From contig NZ_WQPN01000022.1 of NCBI RefSeq assembly GCF_018785315.1, positions 90,393 to 154,392 on the forward strand: a DNA stretch of 64,000 bases, in the 5' to 3' direction. Numbering within the stretch: position 1 is the stretch's first letter; the number at the start of each line of letters is the position of its first letter. Below, piece after piece: positions 34,400-42,882 of this stretch. Under the pieces are notes generated by a model. It ran no database searches and was not told the DNA's origin. It saw nothing but the letters and a program-made list of their open reading frames with translations. Position numbers and translations under genes: made by a program. The DNA is from Clostridium sp. MCC353 (GTDB lineage: Bacteria > Bacillota > Clostridia > Lachnospirales > Lachnospiraceae).

Positions 34400-35410
34400 A
34401 TGAAGCAAAGTGGAGAACGTGTAACGAGAGCCGACGTAGCCAGGATGGCAGGAGTCAGCGAGACGGTGGTATCCTATGTGATCAATAATAACCGGTATGT
34501 GGCAAAGGAAAAACGGGCCAGGGTAGAAGCCGCCGTGTTGGCGCTTAACTACAGGCCGAATAATGTTGCCCGGGCTTTGAAGGGGAAAAACAGCAATCAG
34601 ATTCTGTTCATTGCCGACCAGATCACCAATGAATATTTCAGCCGTATCGTGAGTGAGATGGATAAGTACGCATACCAGGCCGGATATCTGATCTCCCTGT
34701 GCGCCAACCGCAACACGCCTGAATTCGTTTCCCAGGTGATCAGCCGGCAGTATGACGGAATCATCATCAGTTCCACCAGTTTTCCCACGGAATACATATT
34801 CGATTTCAGCAGCGCGGGCATACCTGTGGTGTTATTTAAGCACCGTAGAAGGGAGAATCTCCCTGAGAACGTAGCTGTTTTAGCATCGGGGCTTTACACC
34901 GGAGCCAGAGCTTGTGTCAGACATTTGATTGAAAAAGGCAAGAAGAACATTATTTATATCGACCGAATCAGCAGACATGGCAACAGGAGCACAGAAGAGG
35001 ATCTGCGTCTCAGCGGGTTTATGGATGAGATGAGGGCCAGCGGTTTTGAGATTACAGAGTGGAGCACTGTGGCCGGATGTCATAATGAAGACGAGTTGAC
35101 GGAAGCGGTAGTGAAACGGTTAAAAGACGGCCCGGTGGTTGATGGGATTTACGGCCGTAACGATATGGTCGCCTGCATAGCCATGAACGCGGCCATTGGG
35201 CTGGGATACCGGGTGCCGGAAGACCTGGGGGTGATCGGATTTGACAACTCCAGTATAAGCAGATTCTGTTCTCCCAAGCTGACCACCATGGAGATGCAGA
35301 GAGAAGAGATCAGCAAAACAGCCATATCCATGATTTTAGATATGGTAAACGGCAGAAAGCCGGATAATGCGGAATTTGAAACGAGGTTAATTGAACGTGA
35401 AAGCACTTGA
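34400..35410 (+). CDS. LacI-family transcriptional regulator
   Basis: About 336 residues. The helix-turn-helix is at the N-terminus (TRADVARMAGVSETVVSYVINNNRYV, then RVEAAVLALNYRPNNVARALK, including the hinge helix). The rest is a periplasmic-binding-protein-like effector domain (QILFIADQITNEYFSRIVSEMDKYA, GIYGRNDMVACIAMNAAIGLGYRVPEDLGVIGFDN). It would bind sugar effectors in the cytoplasm. ATG 34400 is 11 bases after AAGGA; a TTG at 34391 is an alternative but too close. It probably represses itself, the importer operon at 35670 and the isomerase-like gene at 30541, as judged by shared ACACACG-type sites. Confidence 0.9.
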   Translation: MKQSGERVTRADVARMAGVSETVVSYVINNNRYVAKEKRARVEAAVLALNYRPNNVARALKGKNSNQILFIADQITNEYFSRIVSEMDKYAYQAGYLISLCANRNTPEFVSQVISRQYDGIIISSTSFPTEYIFDFSSAGIPVVLFKHRRRENLPENVAVLASGLYTGARACVRHLIEKGKKNIIYIDRISRHGNRSTEEDLRLSGFMDEMRASGFEITEWSTVAGCHNEDELTEAVVKRLKDGPVVDGIYGRNDMVACIAMNAAIGLGYRVPEDLGVIGFDNSSISRFCSPKLTTMEMQREEISKTAISMILDMVNGRKPDNAEFETRLIEREST

Positions 35411-35445
35411 CAGAAGACATTTTTTTAAAAGAGCGGTAAAAGTAC

Positions 35446-35510
35446 TTGAAAATAATTTGCGAAGATTATAAAAAGTACTTTTTTATGAAAGATACACACG
35501 AGTGTACACG
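35446..35510 (+). promoter_or_regulatory. Promoter region and LacI-type operator of the sulfated-sugar importer operon
   Basis: TTGAAA (35446-35451) and TATAAA (35467-35472) could form a promoter with 15-base spacing. TACACACGAGTGTACA (35493-35508) is a near-palindrome and the best of three related sites in this island. The remaining bases to the start codon hold no ORF. Confidence 0.6.
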
Positions 35511-35669
35511 AAAACAGAAAACAACGGTTCAAAGGAATATGCAGCTATGGTGATGAGTATGTTCCATTGAATCACAAGGGATCAGGGGTTTAATCTTTTA
35601 TAAAAAAGTATGGTAATAATCGAGGCAATTTATAAACATAAAAATAATAAAAAGAGAGAGGGTATTTTT

Positions 35670-37031
35670 ATGAAAAAAAAGTTATTGGCATTGGCACTGG
35701 TATCGACGATGACATTATGCTCCGCTTGTTCGGGAGGAGGATCAAAACCTGCTGAAACACAGGCGCCTGCCGCCACAACTGCCGCAGCGAAGACGGAAGC
35801 CGCGGCGTCGGCGGAGGCAGCCACGACTGCGGCTGAAACCGCCGAACCCGTTACGATTAAGTTTGCCAATTACGCTCTGCTGGAAGCTGGCTATGAAGAT
35901 TTCTGGAATGGCGTAAAAGAAGGGTTTGAAAAGGAGAATCCCAACATCACCATTGAATGGGTGACGGCTCCATACGGTGAGCTGGTAAACCAGGTGATCA
36001 ACATGGCAGGCGGCGGAGATAAAGTTGACCTGATTTTTGGCGAGATCGGCTGGGTGCCCGGACTTGAAGACGCAGGGCTTTCAGTAGCGGTGGATGAAGT
36101 GCTGCCGGCTGATTATCTGGCTGATTTCTATCCCAGCATTATGGAATCCTTTAACATCGACGGAAAACCATACGGACTGCCCATGTATGTATCTCCATAT
36201 GTATTGTATTACAATACGGAACTGTTTGAAAAGGCTGGGTTAGACCCGGCGGCGCCTCCCACAACTTATGACGAGATGATGGAATACGCGGAAAAATTAT
36301 CCCAGTTAAAGGATGATAACGGCAATCCGGTTTATGCCTTCGGACAGACAACCGCTTCTGTTCCCGTATCCGGTTCAGCCATCAACGGAATGATTTTCAA
36401 CTTCGGCGGAACTCTTTTGGACGGGGAAGGCAATTTAAGCATTGATAACCAGGGCTTTAAAGATGCCATTACCATGCTGAAAACATTGGATGAAAAAGGC
36501 TACAATCCTCAGAACGCCAAGTTAAAAGATTTGAGAAACCTGTTTGCGTTAGGCCAGCTTGCTATGTATTATGACCAGTCATGGGGATACAACGGAATCC
36601 AGTCAATTAACCCGGATGCGAAAAACTTTACGGCTTCTGCTAAACCTTTAAAAGGCGGAGCAGGCGACGGGCAGAGTATCCTTCAGGCACATTGTCTGAT
36701 CTTTGCCGACAACGGAGACGCCAAGAAGGCGGCAGCGGCTAAATTGGCCCAGTATATCATTACACCTGAAGTGCTCAATGATTATTTAACCAATATTACA
36801 CCGGCGTATCCGGCTAAAGCGGCTATGGCTGACAGCGTAGCGGATAACGATATATTAAAAGGCGCGGCAGGATCAGCGGAGAACGTTATCGCACAGGTAT
36901 TTGTTCCCAGAATCAGCGATTTGAATCTGGAACTTTGTACACTGGCACAGGCGGTTACGGTATCCGGAAAAGATGTGGATACGGCAATCGAGGAATTCAG
37001 AAAGGCAGCAGAAGCAATACTGGCAGAATAG
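35670..37031 (+). CDS. Sugar ABC transporter substrate-binding lipoprotein (family 1)
   Basis: A 453-residue lipoprotein with signal peptide and lipobox LCSAC (Cys20), a Pro/Ala/Thr/Glu-rich linker to about residue 60, then a MalE-like type 1 binding domain (KFANYALLEAGYEDFWNGVKEGFEKENPNITIEWV, GLPMYVSPYVLYYNTELFEKAG, AMYYDQSWGYNG). It delivers an oligosaccharide or modified sugar to the two permeases downstream. ATG 35670 has GAGAGAGGG upstream. No ATPase gene is in this operon; family-1 importers in Firmicutes commonly share a distant MsmX-type ATPase. Confidence 0.9.
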   Translation: MKKKLLALALVSTMTLCSACSGGGSKPAETQAPAATTAAAKTEAAASAEAATTAAETAEPVTIKFANYALLEAGYEDFWNGVKEGFEKENPNITIEWVTAPYGELVNQVINMAGGGDKVDLIFGEIGWVPGLEDAGLSVAVDEVLPADYLADFYPSIMESFNIDGKPYGLPMYVSPYVLYYNTELFEKAGLDPAAPPTTYDEMMEYAEKLSQLKDDNGNPVYAFGQTTASVPVSGSAINGMIFNFGGTLLDGEGNLSIDNQGFKDAITMLKTLDEKGYNPQNAKLKDLRNLFALGQLAMYYDQSWGYNGIQSINPDAKNFTASAKPLKGGAGDGQSILQAHCLIFADNGDAKKAAAAKLAQYIITPEVLNDYLTNITPAYPAKAAMADSVADNDILKGAAGSAENVIAQVFVPRISDLNLELCTLAQAVTVSGKDVDTAIEEFRKAAEAILAE

Positions 37032-37055
37032 GCCGGTAGACGCGGACGTAACAGG

Positions 37056-37086
37056 ATAGGGGCAGCTCTTTTTGGGGTGCCCCTAT
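37056..37086 (+). other. Intercistronic hairpin after the solute-binding protein gene
   Basis: ATAGGGGCA pairs with TGCCCCTAT around GCTCTTTTTGGGG. Such hairpins after a binding-protein gene usually stabilise its mRNA or partly attenuate the permease genes. There is no T tract after the stem. Confidence 0.6.
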
Positions 37087-37138
37087 ACTATACACATTTT
37101 TGGGGAAAATAAGGGGTTTCGGTTAGGAGGTTTACCGT

Positions 37139-38053
37139 ATGAAGCATAAAGGGAATACGGCCAAGGCAAGAAGGGACGGGATTTTTTCTCTGATTTTGCT
37201 GCTGCCGGCCGTTTTAATGACATTTATATTTATCCTGGTACCGGTCATTGATTCAATCATAAAAAGTTTTATGAAATATGAAATTAAGAATATAATCAGC
37301 GGAAAACCTGGAAAATGGAACAATTTCGGCAATTATATTAAACTGTTTCAGAATGCAAAATTGCCTCAGGCGATTTCCAATACATTTATCTTTGTTATTT
37401 TTGTTGTAATTTTAGCGTTTGTGCTGGGCATGACCCTGGCGCTGATCCTCAATTCAGGCGTTAAATGCGCGAAGATCATTCAGGGCATTATGATGACGCC
37501 CTGGGTAATTCCCACGATCATTTCAGCTCTCATCTGGATGTGGCTGTTTCAGCCGCAGTATGGCTTGGTAAAATATCTGGTTTCAGTGGTTACGGGAGGC
37601 AGGGTAACCGATCTGGCAGTTTTAAATAACCCGTCTTTGGCCCTTTACGGAATCAGCGTTGCGGCTTTGTGGAAACAGATTCCTCTCATGACCCTGCTTC
37701 TTTTAGCGGGACTGCAGAATGTTCCCGGCGAACTGATCGAAGCGGCAACCGTGGACGGGGCCAATAAAGTACAGCGCCTGTTTCACATAACAATTCCTTA
37801 CATGAAAAGCGTTATCAGCGTGGCCGTTTCCATGTCCATCATAGAGAACTTCAAGCAGTTCCCTCTGTTCTGGACGATGACGGGCGGAGGCCCGGACGGG
37901 GCTACCACCACACTTGCCATTTTGAGCTACAGGGAAGCATTTGTAAGCCAGAACCTGGGTTCCGGAGCTGCGGTGACCACAGTATGGATGCTTCTGATGA
38001 TCATTGTCATCTTCATCTACAACAAGATTATGAATAAAGTAGAGACGGAATAG
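37139..38053 (+). CDS. Sugar ABC transporter permease, MalF/UgpA type
   Basis: A 304-residue inner-membrane permease with six helices. The EAA loop ELIEAATVDGANKVQRLFHITIPYM lies around residues 200-224, where the ATPase docks. The long N-terminal periplasmic segment is missing, as usual for this class. AGGAGG is 8 bases before the ATG. It pairs with the next gene to form the membrane channel. Confidence 0.92.
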   Translation: MKHKGNTAKARRDGIFSLILLLPAVLMTFIFILVPVIDSIIKSFMKYEIKNIISGKPGKWNNFGNYIKLFQNAKLPQAISNTFIFVIFVVILAFVLGMTLALILNSGVKCAKIIQGIMMTPWVIPTIISALIWMWLFQPQYGLVKYLVSVVTGGRVTDLAVLNNPSLALYGISVAALWKQIPLMTLLLLAGLQNVPGELIEAATVDGANKVQRLFHITIPYMKSVISVAVSMSIIENFKQFPLFWTMTGGGPDGATTTLAILSYREAFVSQNLGSGAAVTTVWMLLMIIVIFIYNKIMNKVETE

Positions 38054-38064
38054 GGGGTGGAGCA

Positions 38065-38904
38065 GTGAAAAGTAAAAAGATAGGTTTTGAGGTCCTTAAA
38101 TATGTTCTGCTGGTTTTGATCCTGGTTTTTCTGCTGTTTCCCATCTATTGGATGGTGGTTACGGCATTTAAGACCAATATGGAAGCATATAAGTATCCCC
38201 CGACGTTCTGGCCCGAATTATTTTCAGGAAGCAGTTTTAAAAGCTTGCTGACAGTGAATAACCAGTTCTTCATCTATTATAAAAACAACTTTATTGTAGC
38301 CGGTTTTTCGGCGCTGGGTTCCACCGTAATCGCCCTCATGTCGGGATACGCCTTGTCGAGATTTCATTTTAAATGGAATAAATGGATCTTAGCAGCCCTT
38401 TTATCCTCTCAGATGTTTCCGGTTGTCAGCCGTATGATTTCTCTTTACGGCCTTTTGGGAAGCGTGCATCTGATCAACACCAGAACCGGTTTGATCCTGG
38501 CGGTTATAGCGGCTCAGGTGCCGTTCTGCGTCATGCTGATGGATGGATTTTATGACGGCATTCCACATGAAATTGAGGAGGCGGCCACTGTGGACGGAGC
38601 CAAGAGGCTTCAGACCTTATTTCAGGTTGTCATTCCGCTTGTGAAGCCGGGAATCCTGGCAGTGGGAATCTATTCATTTTTGATGACATGGGATGATTAT
38701 CTTCACGCGGCAACTCTGATCCAGAACGATGCGCTGCGGACCCTGTCGGTAGGCATTGCCCTCAGATATCTGGGCGAGCTTTCCTATGACTGGTCCTTAG
38801 TCAATGCGATCTCCGTAGTCGGCGCCCTGCCGATGGTGCTTTTATTCATTTTCTTCCAAAAATATATGGTAAAAGGCCTGGTTGCGGGAGCTGTAAAAGG
38901 ATGA
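38065..38904 (+). CDS. Sugar ABC transporter permease, MalG/UgpE type
   Basis: A 279-residue permease with six helices. The EAA loop HEIEEAATVDGAKRLQTLFQVVIPL is near residues 170-194, and the C-terminus ends KYMVKGLVAGAVKG as is typical of MalG-type subunits. The start is GTG at 38065 with GGGGGTGG 5 bases upstream. Only 11 bases separate it from the preceding permease gene. Confidence 0.92.
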   Translation: MKSKKIGFEVLKYVLLVLILVFLLFPIYWMVVTAFKTNMEAYKYPPTFWPELFSGSSFKSLLTVNNQFFIYYKNNFIVAGFSALGSTVIALMSGYALSRFHFKWNKWILAALLSSQMFPVVSRMISLYGLLGSVHLINTRTGLILAVIAAQVPFCVMLMDGFYDGIPHEIEEAATVDGAKRLQTLFQVVIPLVKPGILAVGIYSFLMTWDDYLHAATLIQNDALRTLSVGIALRYLGELSYDWSLVNAISVVGALPMVLLFIFFQKYMVKGLVAGAVKG

Positions 38905-38935
38905 TGATAGAAAAGAAAGAGAAGAGGAGAAAGAG

Positions 38936-39793
38936 ATGTTAACTACAAATATAGAGATGCTGAAACGGGCTTCTAAAGAAGGATTTGCTATACCGGCATT
39001 CAATACCCAGGGAGGCAATTATGATATTATCTGGGCTATATGCAAAGCGGCGGAGGATATGAGATCGCCGGTGATCCTGGCCCATTATGTGGCGACGGGG
39101 GCCTATTCCGGCCACGACTGGTTTGTGGAGGTCTGTAAATGGTGCGCCAACAAGGTTTCCGTGCCTGTTTCCATCCATTTGGATCACGGAGACGGATTCG
39201 GTATCTGTATGGAGGCCCTGAAACTGGGATTTACATCCGTCATGATCGACGGCTCCACCAAACCGATTGAGGAAAATGCGGCCATGACCAATGAAGTCAT
39301 AAAGGTTGCAAAGTGTTTTGGAGTGCCGGTAGAGGCGGAGATCGGTGAACTGCTGCGCTTAGACAACATGGGTACGGTGATGGAGAATAAAAATATAGTG
39401 GATCCTGAAGACGTACGGCGGTTCCTGCAGTTGTGCAGCCCCGATTCCCTTGCCATAGGCATTGGAAATGCCCATGGCTATTATCAGGGGGAACCGGATA
39501 TCCATCTGGATGTGATGGAGGCAGTGCGGAAATTTACGGATATCCCGCTGGTTCTTCACGGCTGTACCGGCATGAAGGAGGAGATCATTAAAGACGCCAT
39601 TAAGCTTGGTGTGGCCAAGATCAATTTCGGTACGGAAATCAGGTATAAATATGTGGAACATTATGAAGAAGGCCTGAAGACATTGAACCACCAGGGCCAC
39701 TCCTGGAAATTATCCCAGTATGCCAATGAAAAGCTCCAGGAAGATGTGAGAAAGATCATCCTGCTGGCCGGTTCGGACGGAAAGTGCAGATAA
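38936..39793 (+). CDS. Class II aldolase, GatY/KbaY/fructose-bisphosphate aldolase-like
   Basis: A 285-residue zinc aldolase that would split a ketose (bis)phosphate into two three-carbon units. Zinc and catalytic motifs are present: SIHLDHGDGF (Asp and His), VMIDGSTKPIEEN, PVEAEIGEL, GNAHG, and KINFGTEIR. The usual HGG(S/T)G is HGCTG here, and KINFGTE replaces KINVATE, so it belongs to a divergent branch. Length is normal. It overlaps the next gene only if that gene used an upstream GTG. The pairing with an SIS isomerase suggests a tagatose-phosphate-like route. Confidence 0.87.
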   Translation: MLTTNIEMLKRASKEGFAIPAFNTQGGNYDIIWAICKAAEDMRSPVILAHYVATGAYSGHDWFVEVCKWCANKVSVPVSIHLDHGDGFGICMEALKLGFTSVMIDGSTKPIEENAAMTNEVIKVAKCFGVPVEAEIGELLRLDNMGTVMENKNIVDPEDVRRFLQLCSPDSLAIGIGNAHGYYQGEPDIHLDVMEAVRKFTDIPLVLHGCTGMKEEIIKDAIKLGVAKINFGTEIRYKYVEHYEEGLKTLNHQGHSWKLSQYANEKLQEDVRKIILLAGSDGKCR

Positions 39794-39816
39794 AAGAACG
39801 AAATGAGGAGGACAGC

Positions 39817-41265
39817 TTGAAACCTAATATTATTTTGATTACAGCTGATCAGATGCGGGGGGACTGTATAGAAGCGTTAGGCCACCCGGACATAAAAACT
39901 CCCTATCTGAATACGATGATAAATCACGGCGCTGTATTTACCAATGCCTACAGCGCCACGCCCACCTGCATTCCGGCCAGGGCGGCCCTTTTTACGGGCC
40001 TCTCCCAAAGATCCCACAGAAGGGTGGGCTATCAGGACTGCATAGACTGGGATTATGAAAACACGCTGCCCCAGGCATTTGCCGACGGTGGATACCATAC
40101 CCAGTGCGTGGGAAAGATGCATGTCTGGCCGCCCAGAAAATTGATGGGATTTCACAATGTGGTGCTCCATGACGGATTTCTTCCCCACAGGAATAAAAAT
40201 ACGCCGGCAAACAGATGGTGGGACAGGGTGGACGACTATCTTCCCTATCTTCAGCGGGAAGCGGGATATCAGGCGGATATCGCGGATCCGGGCATTGACT
40301 GCAATTCCTGGGACGCCAGGCCCTGGCCCCTTCCGGAACACGCCCATCCCACCAATTGGACGGTGTCCATGTCCCTGGATTTTCTCAGAAGGAGGGATCC
40401 GACGAAGCCTTTCTTTTTATGGACTTCTTTTGTGGCCCCCCATCCGCCCCTGCTTCCGCCGGACTGCTATTTCAGGCAGTATATGGAAAAGGATCTGGCG
40501 CTTCCGGTGCATGGGACGTGGGAGGAGGATGGGCCGGAATATCCTGACGTGGATTGTTTTAAGGGACATTTGGCGGATGAAGACATCCAGAAGATGCGGG
40601 CGGGCTATTACGGTTTAATCACCCATATGGATCACCAGATCGGAAGGCTGCTGCGGGGGCTGAAGGACGAAGGCGTGTTAAACCAGACGATCATCCTCTT
40701 CACTTCGGATCACGGGGAGATGCTGGGGGATCATCAGATGTTCAGGAAGAGCCAGCCCTTCCAGGGCAGCGTCCATGTCCCGATGATTCTCTACGATCCC
40801 GGAAATCTGCTGGGAATCCGGGGAGGAACCCGTTGTGATGAAATCGCTGAACTCAGGGATGTGATGCCGACCCTGCTGTCCGCCGCAGGCCTGTCCTGTC
40901 CGGAAGGGGTGGAAGGCCTTGATCTGGCCGCCGCGTTAAACGGGGAGGGAGAAACCAGGAACTATCTTCACGGCGAACACACCGCCCAGTCTGCTGCTGG
41001 GCAGAGCGCCCAGTATATTGTGACGAAAACGAGAAAATATATCTGGTACTCGGATACGGGAAGGGAACTGCTTTTTGATCTGGAAAAGGACGAAATGGAG
41101 CGTTCGGACGTATCCGGCCAAAAAGAGTATGAGAGGGATTTGTCAGAACTGAGAACCTGCCTGACAGCAGAACTGAAGGGCAGGGAAGAGGGATACAGCG
41201 ATGGTACTGCGCTTATTACGGGCAGAAAACCTGAAGTCTATCTTAAAAACAAAACTAATATATAA
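39817..41265 (+). CDS. Cytoplasmic sulfatase, Cys-type
   Basis: About 482 residues of the alkaline-phosphatase/sulfatase superfamily. Metal ligands are seen in NIILITADQMRGD at the N-terminus. The sulfatase motif CIPARAALFTG has the cysteine (Cys51) that must be converted to formylglycine. TSDHGEMLGDH supplies further metal ligands. There is no signal peptide, so it acts inside the cell on imported sulfated sugar. The start is TTG 39817, with GAGGAGG 6 bases upstream. No formylglycine-generating enzyme or radical-SAM maturase is encoded in this window. Confidence 0.9.
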   Translation: MKPNIILITADQMRGDCIEALGHPDIKTPYLNTMINHGAVFTNAYSATPTCIPARAALFTGLSQRSHRRVGYQDCIDWDYENTLPQAFADGGYHTQCVGKMHVWPPRKLMGFHNVVLHDGFLPHRNKNTPANRWWDRVDDYLPYLQREAGYQADIADPGIDCNSWDARPWPLPEHAHPTNWTVSMSLDFLRRRDPTKPFFLWTSFVAPHPPLLPPDCYFRQYMEKDLALPVHGTWEEDGPEYPDVDCFKGHLADEDIQKMRAGYYGLITHMDHQIGRLLRGLKDEGVLNQTIILFTSDHGEMLGDHQMFRKSQPFQGSVHVPMILYDPGNLLGIRGGTRCDEIAELRDVMPTLLSAAGLSCPEGVEGLDLAAALNGEGETRNYLHGEHTAQSAAGQSAQYIVTKTRKYIWYSDTGRELLFDLEKDEMERSDVSGQKEYERDLSELRTCLTAELKGREEGYSDGTALITGRKPEVYLKNKTNI

Positions 41266-41281
41266 GGAGGTTACTGCCCTG

Positions 41282-41341
41282 ATGAGTGATGTACAGGCGG
41301 CGGAATGCGGGCTTTTGGCATACACCCAGGGCAGGATATAA
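41282..41341 (+). CDS. Candidate 19-residue leader peptide before the SIS isomerase
   Basis: AAGGAGG (41264-41270) precedes an ATG at 41282 that opens a 19-codon frame (MSDVQAAECGLLAYTQGRI) stopping at 41341, two bases before the SIS gene's ATG. The SIS gene itself has only a weak AGGA. The arrangement would couple translation of the two. It may instead be the eroded start of a longer gene. Confidence 0.4.
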   Translation: MSDVQAAECGLLAYTQGRI

Positions 41342-41343
41342 TT

Positions 41344-42396
41344 ATGGAAAAGAAAAACAGTGAAATTACATATCAGGAAATTTACCGGCAGCCGGAATCA
41401 TTTGCGGCAGTCAATGAATCATTAGAAGATATATTTGCGGTGCTGGATCAGGCGTTTGCGGAAAAATATGATGAACTGATCTTTACGGGATGCGGCACAT
41501 CCCTTTATCTGGCGCAGGCGGCCGCCCACGCGTTTTCAACCTGCAACGCGGTTCCGGCCAAAGCCATGTGCTGTTCGGAACTTTACTATTTCCCGGATAC
41601 TTATGTGAAAGGCAGAAAGGTTCTGGTCCTTCCGATCACCAGAAAGAGCTATACCACAGAGGTGCGCATGGCCATAGATAAGGTGAGAAGTTATCCAAAT
41701 GTCAAGTCCCTGGCAATTACCTGCGACAAAGACAGTGAGAAATACAACGATTACGTTCTGCTTTCCCCTGAAACGGCGGAAGACAGCGTTATCATGACCC
41801 GTTCCTTTACCAGCATGGTATATTTGTCCGTAATTATGGCCATGTATGCGGGAGGGAAGAAAGACCAGGTTATGGCCATGTCCGGTTACGCGGATCACGC
41901 CCGGGATGCGCTTCAGAAGATGGATGATCTCGCTAAAAAGATTGTGGCGGAAAATGAAAACCTGAATCTCTATATCACCCTGGGCCAGGGGATTTATTAT
42001 GGAATTGCCAATGAATGCATGAATAAGATGAAAGAGATGGGTCTGACTAATTCAGAAGCCTATTACAGCCTGGAATACCGCCATGGCCCCATGAGCCTGG
42101 TGGATGAGAATACGCTGATCATATTCCTGGGCAGCGAACACACCGGAGACGGGGACGCCAAACTTCTGGCAGAGATGAAGAGCTATGGAGCGGTTACTGT
42201 GGCAATCGGAAGCAAAGCCGGCGCGGAACTTTCGGAAGCGGATTACTGCCTGGATCTGCCCTATGGATATAATGATGAGCAGAATGCAGCCATAATCGGA
42301 TTCATCGGCCAGTTTTTGGGCTATTATATTGCGGAAAAGAAGGGGATTGATGCGGATTCCCCAAGGCATCTTTCCCAGGCAATTGTGATAAAGTAG
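41344..42396 (+). CDS. SIS-domain sugar isomerase/deaminase (AgaS/GlmS-C-like)
   Basis: About 350 residues with two SIS domains. The first shows FTGCGTSLYLAQAAAHAF, the second ITLGQGIYYGIANECMNKMKEMGL and the active-site block NSEAYYSLEYRHGPMSLVDENTLIIFL. Relatives deaminate or isomerise amino-sugar phosphates (AgaS, GlmS, FrlB). The usual SRSGxTxE phosphate loop of the first domain is here TRKSYTTE, so substrate binding may differ. It is the last gene of the importer operon with aldolase and sulfatase, which suggests a route like galactosamine-6-phosphate to tagatose-6-phosphate. That assignment is inference. Confidence 0.85.
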   Translation: MEKKNSEITYQEIYRQPESFAAVNESLEDIFAVLDQAFAEKYDELIFTGCGTSLYLAQAAAHAFSTCNAVPAKAMCCSELYYFPDTYVKGRKVLVLPITRKSYTTEVRMAIDKVRSYPNVKSLAITCDKDSEKYNDYVLLSPETAEDSVIMTRSFTSMVYLSVIMAMYAGGKKDQVMAMSGYADHARDALQKMDDLAKKIVAENENLNLYITLGQGIYYGIANECMNKMKEMGLTNSEAYYSLEYRHGPMSLVDENTLIIFLGSEHTGDGDAKLLAEMKSYGAVTVAIGSKAGAELSEADYCLDLPYGYNDEQNAAIIGFIGQFLGYYIAEKKGIDADSPRHLSQAIVIK

Positions 42397-42430
42397 GACG
42401 TTACTGGCGGAAATAAACCCGCCGAAACGT

Positions 42431-42481
42431 CAAACGTTTGTGCAAACGGCGCTTGACTGACAGGGGGATAAACGTTATAAT
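42431..42481 (+). promoter_or_regulatory. Sigma-A promoter with overlapping palindromes
   Basis: TTGACT (42453-42458) and a perfect TATAAT (42476-42481) are 17 bases apart. Directly upstream lie CAAACGTTTG (42431-42440) and the overlapping CGTTTG-TG-CAAACG. No ORF follows within the next 110 bases; a terminator does. Confidence 0.75.
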
Positions 42482-42487
42482 TATCGG

Positions 42488-42598
42488 CAGCCGCTGACAG
42501 AAGTCAGTACCATTTTATTTCATTTACTTTTCACACAGGAATACCAGGAAGGTATCCGCCAAAACCGGCGGGAGAAGAACGCTTTCCTGGTATTTTTT
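42488..42598 (+). ncRNA. Candidate small RNA or leader between a promoter and a terminator
   Basis: About 110 nt from the expected start after TATAAT (42476-42481) to the end of the terminator at 42598. No start codon with a ribosome site and reasonable frame was found inside. It could be a free-standing sRNA or an attenuated leader of the kinase gene at 42883. I recognise no Rfam-type motif. Confidence 0.45.
42541..42598 (+). terminator. Intrinsic terminator
   Basis: ATACCAGGAA pairs with TTCCTGGTAT, with an inner TCCGCC/GGCGGG hairpin, and is followed by TTTTTT. Confidence 0.9.
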
Positions 42599-42692
42599 GT
42601 GTCCTGGCAGATGTTTTTGGCCGGAGGGTTTATAAACGCAGTTCCCGCAATTATCTTGCAGATTATTCTGGTTCCTGCTATTATTATGGCAT

Positions 42693-42856
42693 TAGAGTGT
42701 GTTTGAAAATTCATTTCCGTCATCTGCACGCCCTGCTTTGCGGTATATTTGCCCCGAATTCGGTCAACGTAGCCCGCTGCGCCTCCCTCATTCGGAACAA
42801 ATCTCCCACAAACTGTGACGCACAGCTGCCAGAAAGCAATTTTCAAACACACTCTA
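42693..42856. repeat. 164-bp palindromic intergenic repeat with 18-bp perfect ends
   Basis: AGAGTGTGTTTGAAAATT (42694-42711) is the exact reverse complement of the segment at 42838-42855. A partial second copy of one end lies at 61468-61498. Each strand of the element is open to translation, which gives false N-terminal extensions to neighbouring genes. No transposase or flanking duplication was found. Confidence 0.75.
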
Positions 42857-42882
42857 AAGTGAGCAAAGGTAATGGGATAAAA

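Noticed and set aside
42440..42456. A catabolite-responsive (CcpA cre) site at the sRNA promoter
   Set aside because: TGCAAACGGCGCTTGA fits only half of the cre consensus; the palindromes around it explain the signal better.
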